A stretch of 64,000 nucleotides of DNA, from contig NZ_CP144918.1 of NCBI RefSeq assembly GCF_036700095.1, forward strand, positions 745,001-809,000, read 5' to 3'. The number at the start of each line of letters is the position of its first letter. The first letter of the stretch is position 1. The position numbers were made by a program, and so were the translations under genes. The notes below the pieces were generated by a model, which was not told the origin of the DNA, made no database searches, and saw nothing but the letters and a program-made list of their open reading frames with translations. Source of the DNA: Pelagerythrobacter marensis. Its GTDB lineage: Bacteria > Pseudomonadota > Alphaproteobacteria > Sphingomonadales > Sphingomonadaceae. Below, piece after piece: positions 1 to 7,733 of this stretch.

Positions 1-1931
1 AACCCTTCGGAATAAGTGGCATAGAACAGCAGGTCGCGCGTCGGCGTGAACGTGACGGTGCCCTTGAAGATCGTGCCGTCGGTCTTCGCCTTGTCCGGGT
101 TGCCGTAGGGATTGTCGGGCCCGTACTTGTCCGAAAGGTTGGTGCCGCCGCAGCCGGGGATATTGACCTGGTCTTCGACCGGCACGCCCGCATTGGCCCC
201 GAATATGGGCGAGTTGAGCTTGCAGAAGGCCGATGTCGCGGCACCCTCGATATCCACCTCGATATCGTAATAGCGTGCGCCGCCGGTCACGGTCAGCAGG
301 TCGGGCACGATGTCGAACGACACTTCGCCGAACAGGCCGAACTGCCGGTCGGTGCGTTTCACGTCGTTGCGGAAGCCGACGTTCGCCGGCAGCGGGCCGG
401 GATCGCTGAAATAGCCGGGGGCGGCATTGCCGACGATCCCCGTCACTTCGGTATTGGTGAACGGATAGATCGGCGAGAAGCCGCGCGTTTCCCCGTCCGA
501 ACCGCGCACCAGTTCCGATGCGTAGTAGTAGTCGTTGCGTTCCTTCAGAACGAGGTCCGAATAGAACCCGCCGACCGTGGCGCGGATGCGTTCCTGCTGC
601 GGCGTGTTGATGCGCAGTTCCTGCGTGAACACGGTCGTATCGGTGTCGGAGGTGACCGAAAGGTTCGGCGCGTAGCAGGTCGGGTCCGCCGGGGCCTGCG
701 CCACGCTGCCCGGGTAGGAAACGGCCGTGTCGCACATGTAATAGGGAATGTACTGGCCGACGAAGAGATAGTCGGAATAGCCGACTGCCTGCTGCGTCTC
801 GCGGTCGGTATAGGCGCCGGTGTAGACGATATCGAGCGCGGCGAGGCGCCCTTCCAGCGTCCAGCTGGTGTTCGAGAAATCGTCCTCCAGCCGGTCGTCG
901 GAGAAGCGCTGGATGTCGAGGTTGTCGAGGCCGAGTTCCGGGTCGGCGAAGAAGACGCCGTCCGATTCGAGGCTCTGTCGGCTGTGGGCGACGGTCAGGC
1001 GCCAGTCGGGCGAGAATTCGTACAGCGCGCTGACGCGGAAGCCTGCGTATTGCGTGTCGTTGAAGTTGTCTTCCACCAGCCGCGCGTTGTCGGCTTCCTG
1101 GAAAGTCACTTCGCTGTCGATATAGGCCAGCGAATCGGGATCGGACTGGAAGCCCGCGCGCGTGTCGCTGACCGGGACGCCGTTGTCGCGCACCGTGCCT
1201 GCCGGCCGATAGCGTGCGCTGTCGCGCATCGAGCGTGTTCCATGAACATTGTCGATATAGCCGCCCTGGTCGTCGAGATAGGCGACCCCGCGCAGCGCCA
1301 GCCGGTCGCTGACCGGCACGTTGAGCATGACTTCGGCGTTGTAGCTCGTCTCGCCGCCCTTGGTGAACGATACGCCCGCCTTGCCCGAGCCGTAGAAGCC
1401 GGTGAGGTCGGGCTTGTTGGTGATCAGCCGCACGACGCCCGCCTGCGAGCTGGCGCCGAACAGGGTCCCCTGCGGCCCGGCAAGCACCTCGATCCGCTCC
1501 AGGTCGGCGGCATAGACGTCGAGGTTGCGGCCCGGCTGGGCCAGCGGCTGCTCGTCGAGATAGAGCGCCACGTTGGGAGCAAGCCCGGCGACGCCGGCAG
1601 TGGTGAGATTGGGCGTGGTCGAGGCGAGGCCGCGAATGTAGATCGTGCTCTGCGACGGGCCGCTGCCGCCGGCGGTGACGTTGGGCAGCTGTTCCAGATA
1701 GTCGTCGAACGTTTCGATGCTGAGCTGTTCCAGCCCCTCGCTGTCCATCGCCTGGACCGCGATCGGCACGTCCTGCATGCTTTCGCTGTTCTTGGTTGCG
1801 GTGACGACGATTTCCTTCAGCCCGCCCTGCCGGCGTTCGGCGGGCGCGGCGTCCTGCGCGATGGCGGGCGTCGTCACGGCGATGGCGGCGGCAAGCGCGC
1901 CAAGACTGCCGCTGCTGCGAAGATTGAGCAT
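1..1931 (-). CDS. TonB-dependent receptor, 3' part outside window
   Basis: The gene encodes an outer-membrane receptor that would import a large or scarce substrate with energy from TonB-ExbBD; the substrate cannot be told. About 643 residues are visible, from an ATG at 1931 to the window edge, so the C-terminal barrel strands are missing. The protein starts with a signal peptide (MLNLRSS, hydrophobic core, cut near AIAQ), followed by a TonB-box-like EIVVTA and a plug domain with IYIRGLAST, LDEQPL and the plug end RIEVLAGPQGTLFGASSQAG. The rest is aromatic barrel-like sequence. A GGGGA Shine-Dalgarno stretch precedes the start. It is divergent from the ZnuD-like receptor at 2429 across 497 bases. 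The plug sequence resembles the receptors that are very abundant in sphingomonads. Confidence 0.93.
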   Translation of the reverse strand, partial: MLNLRSSGSLGALAAAIAVTTPAIAQDAAPAERRQGGLKEIVVTATKNSESMQDVPIAVQAMDSEGLEQLSIETFDDYLEQLPNVTAGGSGPSQSTIYIRGLASTTPNLTTAGVAGLAPNVALYLDEQPLAQPGRNLDVYAADLERIEVLAGPQGTLFGASSQAGVVRLITNKPDLTGFYGSGKAGVSFTKGGETSYNAEVMLNVPVSDRLALRGVAYLDDQGGYIDNVHGTRSMRDSARYRPAGTVRDNGVPVSDTRAGFQSDPDSLAYIDSEVTFQEADNARLVEDNFNDTQYAGFRVSALYEFSPDWRLTVAHSRQSLESDGVFFADPELGLDNLDIQRFSDDRLEDDFSNTSWTLEGRLAALDIVYTGAYTDRETQQAVGYSDYLFVGQYIPYYMCDTAVSYPGSVAQAPADPTCYAPNLSVTSDTDTTVFTQELRINTPQQERIRATVGGFYSDLVLKERNDYYYASELVRGSDGETRGFSPIYPFTNTEVTGIVGNAAPGYFSDPGPLPANVGFRNDVKRTDRQFGLFGEVSFDIVPDLLTVTGGARYYDIEVDIEGAATSAFCKLNSPIFGANAGVPVEDQVNIPGCGGTNLSDKYGPDNPYGNPDKAKTDGTIFKGTVTFTPTRDLLFYATYSEG

Positions 1932-2428
1932 GGTTTTCCCCTGCACTCTTGTTCTGGTCGACTGTCGGCCCGGCGCGACTGCGCCGGCGAGCGGCAAGAT
2001 CGTGAAAGAAAAGCACGAATAGCCAAGGCGGCCCGATATTCACGATCGAACCGCGGTGCGCCGGCTAGCAAAGCATTGCCGCGACCACCACCGGCTGCAC
2101 AGCGAATTTGCACAATGGCCGCAGCGCCGTTGCAAAATGGCAACATCGATCATTTCGTAAATAAAGCGAGCGAAAGGTTCAATAAATTCTATTTCGCCAG
2201 CTCGGCGTTCAATGTCTTTCGGTATACTAATCGAACCAAGCGCCATATATATTTTTATATATATCCAAGAGATACAGCTATATACTGTGCGTTACACCGG
2301 GCAGTGGGCGGTGAACCTTCACAGCATGCGCCACTACGCGCCCCAACTGGGAGTGCCCCCGCCTGGCCGTTGCGCACCGTGGAAATCGCGGTGGACAAGC
2401 CGGACCGAATCGCTATTAGGCCGTCGAT
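1932..2428. promoter_or_regulatory. Divergent intergenic region between two TonB receptors
   Basis: This 497-base region separates two divergent receptor starts and must hold both promoters. The half near the second receptor is very AT-rich for this genome. At 2245-2264 there is an inverted repeat of ATATATAT arms around TTTT, and a -10-like TATACT lies at 2223-2228. I could not pair that -10 with a convincing -35. Short open frames here overlap the regulatory DNA and show no protein signature. I see no riboswitch or small gene. Confidence 0.5.
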
Positions 2429-4651
2429 ATGTTGTATCGTAATATCATCTCGGCCCGCTCGCTTGCCTTCCCTCTCGGTCTCGCCATCTGCGCGGTGGCT
2501 GCACCGGTCCACGCGCAGGATCGCCCTCCTGCTGCGGCCGAGGGTGCCGCCGTGCCGGATTCGGACGACTTCCACGATCGCCGCGTCTCGCCCACAGGCG
2601 AAATCGTGGTGACCGCGACCGGCCTGGAGCAGCTCGACGTGCTGGCCGGTACGACGGTCGTCGAAGGGGCGGAGCTGCAGCGCAATCTCGAGGGGCAGGT
2701 CGGCGACGTGCTGGCCAAAGTCCCCGGCGTTTCGGCGACGAACTTCTCGCCCGGCGCCTCGCGCCCGGTCCTGCGCGGCTTCTCGGGAGAGCGGGTCAAG
2801 GTACTGATCGACGGGATCGGCGCGATCGACGCATCGAACACCTCGGCCGACCACGCGACCGCGATCGACCCGCTCACCGCCGAACGGATAGAGGTCCTGC
2901 GCGGCCCGGCGGTCCTGCTCTACGGCAGCCAGGCGATCGGCGGCGCGGTCAACGTGATCGACAAGCGCATCCCGCTGCGCCGGTTGAACGAGCCGTTCCA
3001 CTTCGACGCGCTGGCCGGCGCGAACACGGTCGCCGACTTGCGCGAGGGCGGCGCCTCGCTCGACCTGCCGCTGGGCGAGGGCTTCGTGGTCCATGTCGAC
3101 GGCGCATACCGCAAGACCGACGACCTGGACGTTCCCGGCTATGTCCTGGCGCCGGAACTGCGTGCGGACCTTCTCGCCGACGCGGCCGAGGAGGAGGAAG
3201 AAGGTCATCTGGAAGAGGCCGAGGAGCTGCGCGAGGCCGCCAATCGGCGCGGCACCCTGCCCAATAGCGGGACCGAGACCTGGAGCGCCAATGCCGGATT
3301 CGCCTTCTTCGAAGGCGACAGCAATCTGGGCGCGGCCTTCGGCATCTACGATACGACTTATGGCGTTCCCCTCCGGCCCGGCACCGGCCACCACCACGGC
3401 GAGGAGGCGGAGGATCACGACGAGGGTCACGATCACGACGAAGACCACGATCACGGCCACGAAGAAGAGCATGAGCACGGCGAGCAGGTGACGATCGCCC
3501 TGCGCCAGTATCGGGCGGACCTGCGCGGACGCCTCGCGCTCGGCGACGGGTTCTTCTCCGCGCTCAACACCCGCGTGGGCTTCAGCGACTATACGCATAC
3601 CGAGTTCGAGGGCGACGAGGTCGGCACCGTGTTCGAGGTCAAGGGGATCGAGGCCAGGGCCGAGCTGGAACAGAACCGGCGCGGCGGCTGGGGCGGTTCG
3701 ACCGGCGTTCAGTACTATTTCCGCGATTTCGACGCATATGGCGCGGAAGCCTACCTGCCCAAGAACCACACCGACCAGATGGCCGTGTTCACGCTGCAGG
3801 AAATCGACTTCGATCCGTTCCAGCTCGAACTTGCCGCGCGGTACGAGGCGACGGACGTCGAATCGCAGGTGGCGGGTTTCGACCGTTCGTTCGACACGTT
3901 CTCGGGCGCGCTGGGGCTGATCTACGAAACGCCGGGCGGCCTGCGTTTCGGGTTGAACGGGAGCCGTGTTCAGCGGGCTCCGAGCGCCGAGGAACTGCTG
4001 TCCGACGGCCCCCATATCGCGACCCAGGCTTACGAGATCGGCGATCCCGGTCTCGACGTCGAGAGCGCCTGGGGCGTCGAGGCGTTTGTGCGCGGCGCGC
4101 TGGGCGAGGGCACGGTCAGCCTCGCGGTCTTCCGCAACTGGTTCGACGATTACATCTATCTCGCCGAAACCGGCGAGGAGGAAGACGAACTGCCGGTGTT
4201 CCAGTACCTGCAGGGCGATGCCCGCTATTTCGGGGTGGAGGGCCAGCTGACCTATCCGCTCTACAAGACCGGAGGTTTCACGCTGCTCGCCGATGTGCGC
4301 GGCGATTATGTCCGCGCCGAACTCGACGACGGCACGCCGCTGCCGCGCATTCCGCCGCTGCGGCTGCTCGGCGCGCTGGAGGCGCAGACCGGGCCGGTCG
4401 ATGCCCGGGTCGAAGTCCAGTGGTTCGACAAGCAGGACCGCCTCGCCCCGTTCGAAAGCGTCACCGACAGCTTCACGTTCGTCAATGCCTCGCTGGCTTG
4501 GAAGCCCGTGCGGGGGAACGACAACGTGACCGTGCTGCTCCAGGCGAACAACATCTTCGACAGCGAGGGGCGCCGCCACGCGAGCTTTACCAAGGATTTC
4601 GTTCCGCTCGCCGGGCGCAATTTCAAGATCGGCGTGCGGACCAGCTTCTAG
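2429..4651 (+). CDS. ZnuD-like TonB-dependent receptor with His-rich loop (probable metal uptake)
   Basis: This is a complete 740-residue outer-membrane receptor. It has a signal peptide ending near VHAQD, a TonB-box-like EIVVTATG, a plug with RPVLRGFSGERV and the motif RIEVLRGPAVLLYGSQAIGG, and a barrel that ends in phenylalanine (RTSF). Two charged insertions stand out: a Glu-rich stretch near residues 252-272, and a His/Asp/Glu-rich stretch near 321-351 containing HHHGEEAEDHDEG and HDHGHEEEHEHGEQ. His-rich surface loops of this type are known from the zinc receptor ZnuD, so zinc or a similar divalent metal is the likely substrate; that is inference. No periplasmic metal-binding protein or ABC importer lies next to it. 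The start was chosen because the signal peptide begins directly at this ATG, although the Shine-Dalgarno is weak. Confidence 0.92.
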   Translation: MLYRNIISARSLAFPLGLAICAVAAPVHAQDRPPAAAEGAAVPDSDDFHDRRVSPTGEIVVTATGLEQLDVLAGTTVVEGAELQRNLEGQVGDVLAKVPGVSATNFSPGASRPVLRGFSGERVKVLIDGIGAIDASNTSADHATAIDPLTAERIEVLRGPAVLLYGSQAIGGAVNVIDKRIPLRRLNEPFHFDALAGANTVADLREGGASLDLPLGEGFVVHVDGAYRKTDDLDVPGYVLAPELRADLLADAAEEEEEGHLEEAEELREAANRRGTLPNSGTETWSANAGFAFFEGDSNLGAAFGIYDTTYGVPLRPGTGHHHGEEAEDHDEGHDHDEDHDHGHEEEHEHGEQVTIALRQYRADLRGRLALGDGFFSALNTRVGFSDYTHTEFEGDEVGTVFEVKGIEARAELEQNRRGGWGGSTGVQYYFRDFDAYGAEAYLPKNHTDQMAVFTLQEIDFDPFQLELAARYEATDVESQVAGFDRSFDTFSGALGLIYETPGGLRFGLNGSRVQRAPSAEELLSDGPHIATQAYEIGDPGLDVESAWGVEAFVRGALGEGTVSLAVFRNWFDDYIYLAETGEEEDELPVFQYLQGDARYFGVEGQLTYPLYKTGGFTLLADVRGDYVRAELDDGTPLPRIPPLRLLGALEAQTGPVDARVEVQWFDKQDRLAPFESVTDSFTFVNASLAWKPVRGNDNVTVLLQANNIFDSEGRRHASFTKDFVPLAGRNFKIGVRTSF

Positions 4652-4687
4652 CGTTCCGGCCCGGGGCCGCCGCGCCGCACTGCGTCG

Positions 4688-5146
4688 TCAGTCGGCGCCG
4701 GTGGCGGCCATCCCTTCGGCTTTCCCCTCGGCATGGGCAGCGCGCAGCTCGGCCTTGCGCGCGCGGTTGCGCTCGCGCATGTGGTCGAAGCTGCCGCGCA
4801 TCTGGCCATAGGCGAAGACGACCAGAAGGCCCCCGGCCATGGCGAGGTTCTTGAGCGCGGCCGTCAACTGCTGCTGATCGCCGAACTGGTTGTGAAAGAA
4901 GAAGATTGTCAGCAGCGAGAACGCGGCCAGCAGAATCGCGGAAATGCGCGTCATCAGGCCGATCGCCAGCATCAGCCCCAGCACGAGTTCGAACACCCCG
5001 GTCGGCAGGGCGAGCGAGCCGGGCAGGGTGGTCGCGCCCTCGATATATTCGGCGGTCGCTGCCGGATCGATGACTTTGTTCAGCCCCGACAGGATGAAAA
5101 TCGCGGCCAGCATGATGCGGCCGATAATCGCGGCAATGGTGGACAT
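4688..5146 (-). CDS. DoxX family membrane protein
   Basis: This 152-residue inner-membrane protein has four hydrophobic segments. It begins MSTIAAIIGRIMLAAIFIL with the SGLNKVIDP motif near residue 25, typical of DoxX/DoxD-like proteins. It continues with GVFELVLGLMLAIGLM and ILLAAFSLLTIFFFHNQFG, and ends in a charged cytoplasmic tail rich in Arg and Ala. The family is linked to redox or thiol stress in some bacteria, but the function of most members is unknown. The ATG at 5146 follows a strong GAGGAG Shine-Dalgarno; a longer open frame upstream has no support. It converges on the receptor gene that ends at 4651. Confidence 0.88.
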   Translation of the reverse strand: MSTIAAIIGRIMLAAIFILSGLNKVIDPAATAEYIEGATTLPGSLALPTGVFELVLGLMLAIGLMTRISAILLAAFSLLTIFFFHNQFGDQQQLTAALKNLAMAGGLLVVFAYGQMRGSFDHMRERNRARKAELRAAHAEGKAEGMAATGAD

Positions 5147-5219
5147 AGGTTGTGCTCCTCTTTCCCCGTGTACGGAAAATACACGCAATTCGCAGCCGGC
5201 GCCATCCGCCGCGGTGCGA

Positions 5220-6395
5220 TCAGTCCTCCGGTGCGAAAGCGATCTCGGCGTGTTCCTCCAGCCGTGCGACCAGCGCTTCGCCCAGGAAATGGCCGGGCGT
5301 GCCGATGCCGCCGGCGGCGTCGCAATCGAGCAGCGCCATGCCGGTTTCGCCCAGCATGCGGCTGGTCGAACCGTATCCGGGATCGTAGCGGCCCTTGACT
5401 CCGTAATGCAGCGTGGCGCCGTCGGCCATTTCGCCGATGAACAGCAGGTCGTAGGAGCCCGCCTCGCGCTCCGCCTTGCTCGGCCCCTCGCCGGGCTTGG
5501 GCGGCTTCGCCCCGAACGGGTTCTTGAGCATTTCGGCAACGGCCTGCGCCGCGGCCTTGCCGGCATCGCCCGGGCTGGTCAGCATCATCTCGTCGTAACG
5601 GAAATCCTCGCCATAGGGGAAACCGTTCAGGAAATTGGTCCGGTGGACGTTCTTGACGTTGATCGTCGCCATGATGAACGGCGCGGCCCATTTGCCCAGA
5701 TCGTCTTCGTAGCGGGGAACCATGCCGGCCGGCTGGTCCGGCCCTTCGAACCCGGGCGTAAGGCCGAACGGGCTTTGCAATATCGGGATCAGCGCGGGGT
5801 TTTTCGCCACCGCCTTCATCGTGGCGCCCAGGCTGGCTGCGGTCCCGCCGGAGAACGTGCCCTGCATCGAACGCACCCGCCCGCGCACGCGCGGCGCCGG
5901 CCCGCCGAAGCGCTTCACCGCCTCTTTCTGCAGCATCAGCACGCCGAGGTCGAAGGGGATCGAATCGAACCCGCTGGAAAAGCAAATGCGCGCCCCGCTG
6001 TCGCGGGCGGCGCCATGGTGCCGGTCGATCTGCTCGCGCATCCAGCCCGGTTCGCCGCACAAGTCGGCATAGTCGGTGCCGGTCGCAACGCAGGCCGCCA
6101 CCAGCGCATCGCCGTAAAGCTGGTAGGGGCCGACCGTCGTCAGGATCACGCGCGTGCGCCGGCACATCGCTTCCAGCGCGGCCGGGTCGTCGGCATCGGC
6201 CACGACCAGCGGCGTATCGGTCGGGGCGCCGATCGCGTCCCGCACTTCCTCCAGCTTGGTCAGGCTGCGCCCGGCCATTGCCCATTTCGGCCCGTCCGCA
6301 GCATCGCCGTATTCGCGGACGAAGTGTTCGGCGACGAGCCGCCCGGTGTAACCGGTGGCGCCATAGACCACGATATCGAATTCACGCTGTGCCAT
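5220..6395 (-). CDS. Saccharopine dehydrogenase-like NAD(P)-binding oxidoreductase (trans-acting enoyl reductase type)
   Basis: The protein (391 residues) begins MAQREFDIVVYGATGYTGRL, an N-terminal Rossmann fold with the GATGYTG nucleotide-binding turn. It then has VVADADDPAALEAM, TTVGPYQLYGDALVAACV and DYADLCGEPGWM, which are typical of the saccharopine-dehydrogenase superfamily members annotated as trans-acting enoyl reductases. GFDSIPFDLG follows near the middle. The substrate is unknown; lysine biosynthesis is not implied. An AGGGAG Shine-Dalgarno supports the ATG at 6395. It lies downstream of dcd on the same strand with a gap of 47 bases and could be co-transcribed. Confidence 0.87.
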   Translation of the reverse strand: MAQREFDIVVYGATGYTGRLVAEHFVREYGDAADGPKWAMAGRSLTKLEEVRDAIGAPTDTPLVVADADDPAALEAMCRRTRVILTTVGPYQLYGDALVAACVATGTDYADLCGEPGWMREQIDRHHGAARDSGARICFSSGFDSIPFDLGVLMLQKEAVKRFGGPAPRVRGRVRSMQGTFSGGTAASLGATMKAVAKNPALIPILQSPFGLTPGFEGPDQPAGMVPRYEDDLGKWAAPFIMATINVKNVHRTNFLNGFPYGEDFRYDEMMLTSPGDAGKAAAQAVAEMLKNPFGAKPPKPGEGPSKAEREAGSYDLLFIGEMADGATLHYGVKGRYDPGYGSTSRMLGETGMALLDCDAAGGIGTPGHFLGEALVARLEEHAEIAFAPED

Positions 6396-6442
6396 CGGGC
6401 GATTCTCCCTCGGCGAGGGAGAATGACGCAGCGCGGCGCGGG

Positions 6443-6997
6443 TTACAACCGCGGCAGAGTCACGCCGCGCTGGCCCATGTATTTGCCCGCCCGGTCGCGA
6501 TAGCTCGTTTCGCACCGTTCGTTGCCCTGGAGGAACAGGAACTGGCAGGCGCCCTCGTTGGCGTAGATCCGCGCGGGCAGCGGGGTCGTGTTCGAAAATT
6601 CCAGCGTGACGTGCCCTTCCCAGCCGGGTTCCAGCGGGGTGACGTTCACGATGATGCCGCAGCGGGCATACGTGCTCTTGCCCAGGCAGATCACCAGCAC
6701 GTCTTCCGGCACGCGGAAGTATTCGACCGTGCGCGCCAGCGCGAACGAGTTCGGCGGGATCACGCAGACGTCGGTCTTGCGGTCGACGAAGGAATTGGCG
6801 GCGAAATCCTTCGGGTCGACGATGGCGCTGTCGACATTGGTGAAGATCTTGAACTCGTCGGCCACCCGCGCGTCGTAGCCGTAGCTTGAGAGGCCGTAGG
6901 AAATGCACCCCTCGCGCCGCTGCGCCTCCACGAAAGGTTCGATCATGCCCTTTTCGGTGGCCTGGGTTCGGATCCATCGGTCGGAAAGAATCGCCAT
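6443..6997 (-). CDS. dcd: dCTP deaminase
   Basis: The enzyme deaminates dCTP to dUTP in the cytoplasm, feeding dUTPase and the thymidylate pathway. The 184-residue protein begins MAILSDRWI and contains the family hallmarks [13 protein letters not shown], the [15 protein letters not shown] region with the catalytic glutamate segment [16 protein letters not shown], and [10 protein letters not shown]. Its length matches alphaproteobacterial Dcd. A longer upstream frame adds 37 residues without family similarity, so the internal ATG at 6997 is used. The neighbouring ung at 16.8-17.5 kb also handles uracil in DNA but is not in the same operon. Confidence 0.96.
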   Translation of the reverse strand: MAILSDRWIRTQATEKGMIEPFVEAQRREGCISYGLSSYGYDARVADEFKIFTNVDSAIVDPKDFAANSFVDRKTDVCVIPPNSFALARTVEYFRVPEDVLVICLGKSTYARCGIIVNVTPLEPGWEGHVTLEFSNTTPLPARIYANEGACQFLFLQGNERCETSYRDRAGKYMGQRGVTLPRL

Positions 6998-7085
6998 GCG
7001 CCGGTCATTCCCGACCGGCGCGGACGGGGCAAGGCGCGCGCGGGCGTTATCCCCTTTCGCGCTTCGCCATGCGTGCCTGACGACT

Positions 7086-7616
7086 CTAGTCGACCGGTTT
7101 CGCGCCAAGTTGCGGATTGAGGAGGGTGATATGGTTGAGCCATTTCTTCGGGCGGCGGAGCATGTCGCGGGGGTAGTCGACCCTGAGGCCCGCGATCCGC
7201 GCCATCGCGCCGACGAAATGGATGCAGTTGCGCCGGTCGAGGTCGTAGTACTTGCCCGGCGCGTCGCGCCATCTGGCGACTTCGGCCCGCACGCGCCAGT
7301 ATTGCGCGTCGGTCAGCGGGACGGTGAAGTGGCGGTTGGTCTTGCGAAGGTAGGCCTCGTCCTCCGTCATGATCGCATGTTCGACCGGTCCGTTGAGGAT
7401 CCGGGTGGAAATGGACCTGGCGGTGAAGCCGTAGTTCTCCGCGATCGGCGCGCCGGTTTCGTCCAGGGTGCCTTCCAGCACGATGAACGCATGCGGATAG
7501 CGGCCGAACAGGACCGAGCCGTTGAAGCTGTGGAAGCTCATCCGCACTTCGGCAGCCGCCCCCGCCGACCAGGCGAGAGCGAACAGCGCAAGCAACAAGG
7601 CGACGAGGCGACCCAT
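7086..7616 (-). CDS. Exported protein, possibly a permuted papain-like (NlpC/P60-type) hydrolase
   Basis: The family is not certain. The 176-residue product starts [24 protein letters not shown], a clear signal peptide, so it is periplasmic or outer. It then has [12 protein letters not shown] with His42 and, later, [13 protein letters not shown] with Cys131. A His in a strand followed much later by an NC motif is the order seen in circularly permuted papain-like hydrolases, so a cysteine hydrolase acting on peptides or envelope material is possible. This rests on motif order only. The start at 7616 is preferred to 7715 because it gives the signal peptide. It sits just downstream of putA on the same strand. 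Confidence 0.68.
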   Translation of the reverse strand: MGRLVALLLALFALAWSAGAAAEVRMSFHSFNGSVLFGRYPHAFIVLEGTLDETGAPIAENYGFTARSISTRILNGPVEHAIMTEDEAYLRKTNRHFTVPLTDAQYWRVRAEVARWRDAPGKYYDLDRRNCIHFVGAMARIAGLRVDYPRDMLRRPKKWLNHITLLNPQLGAKPVD

Positions 7617-7733
7617 CGCCGCCTGCCTAGCAAAACGCCGCGCCGAGAAAAGGCCTTTGCGCATGGCCGCAGCCGGTCCCCGGCCGAGCAGCGCTTCCGT
7701 TTCGTCGAGCTTCAACCTCGCTGAAAACGGCCT

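Noticed and set aside
2255-4579. 774-codon open frame on the minus strand across the ZnuD-like receptor
   Set aside because: The plus-strand receptor has signal peptide, plug and barrel features; the opposite frame has none.
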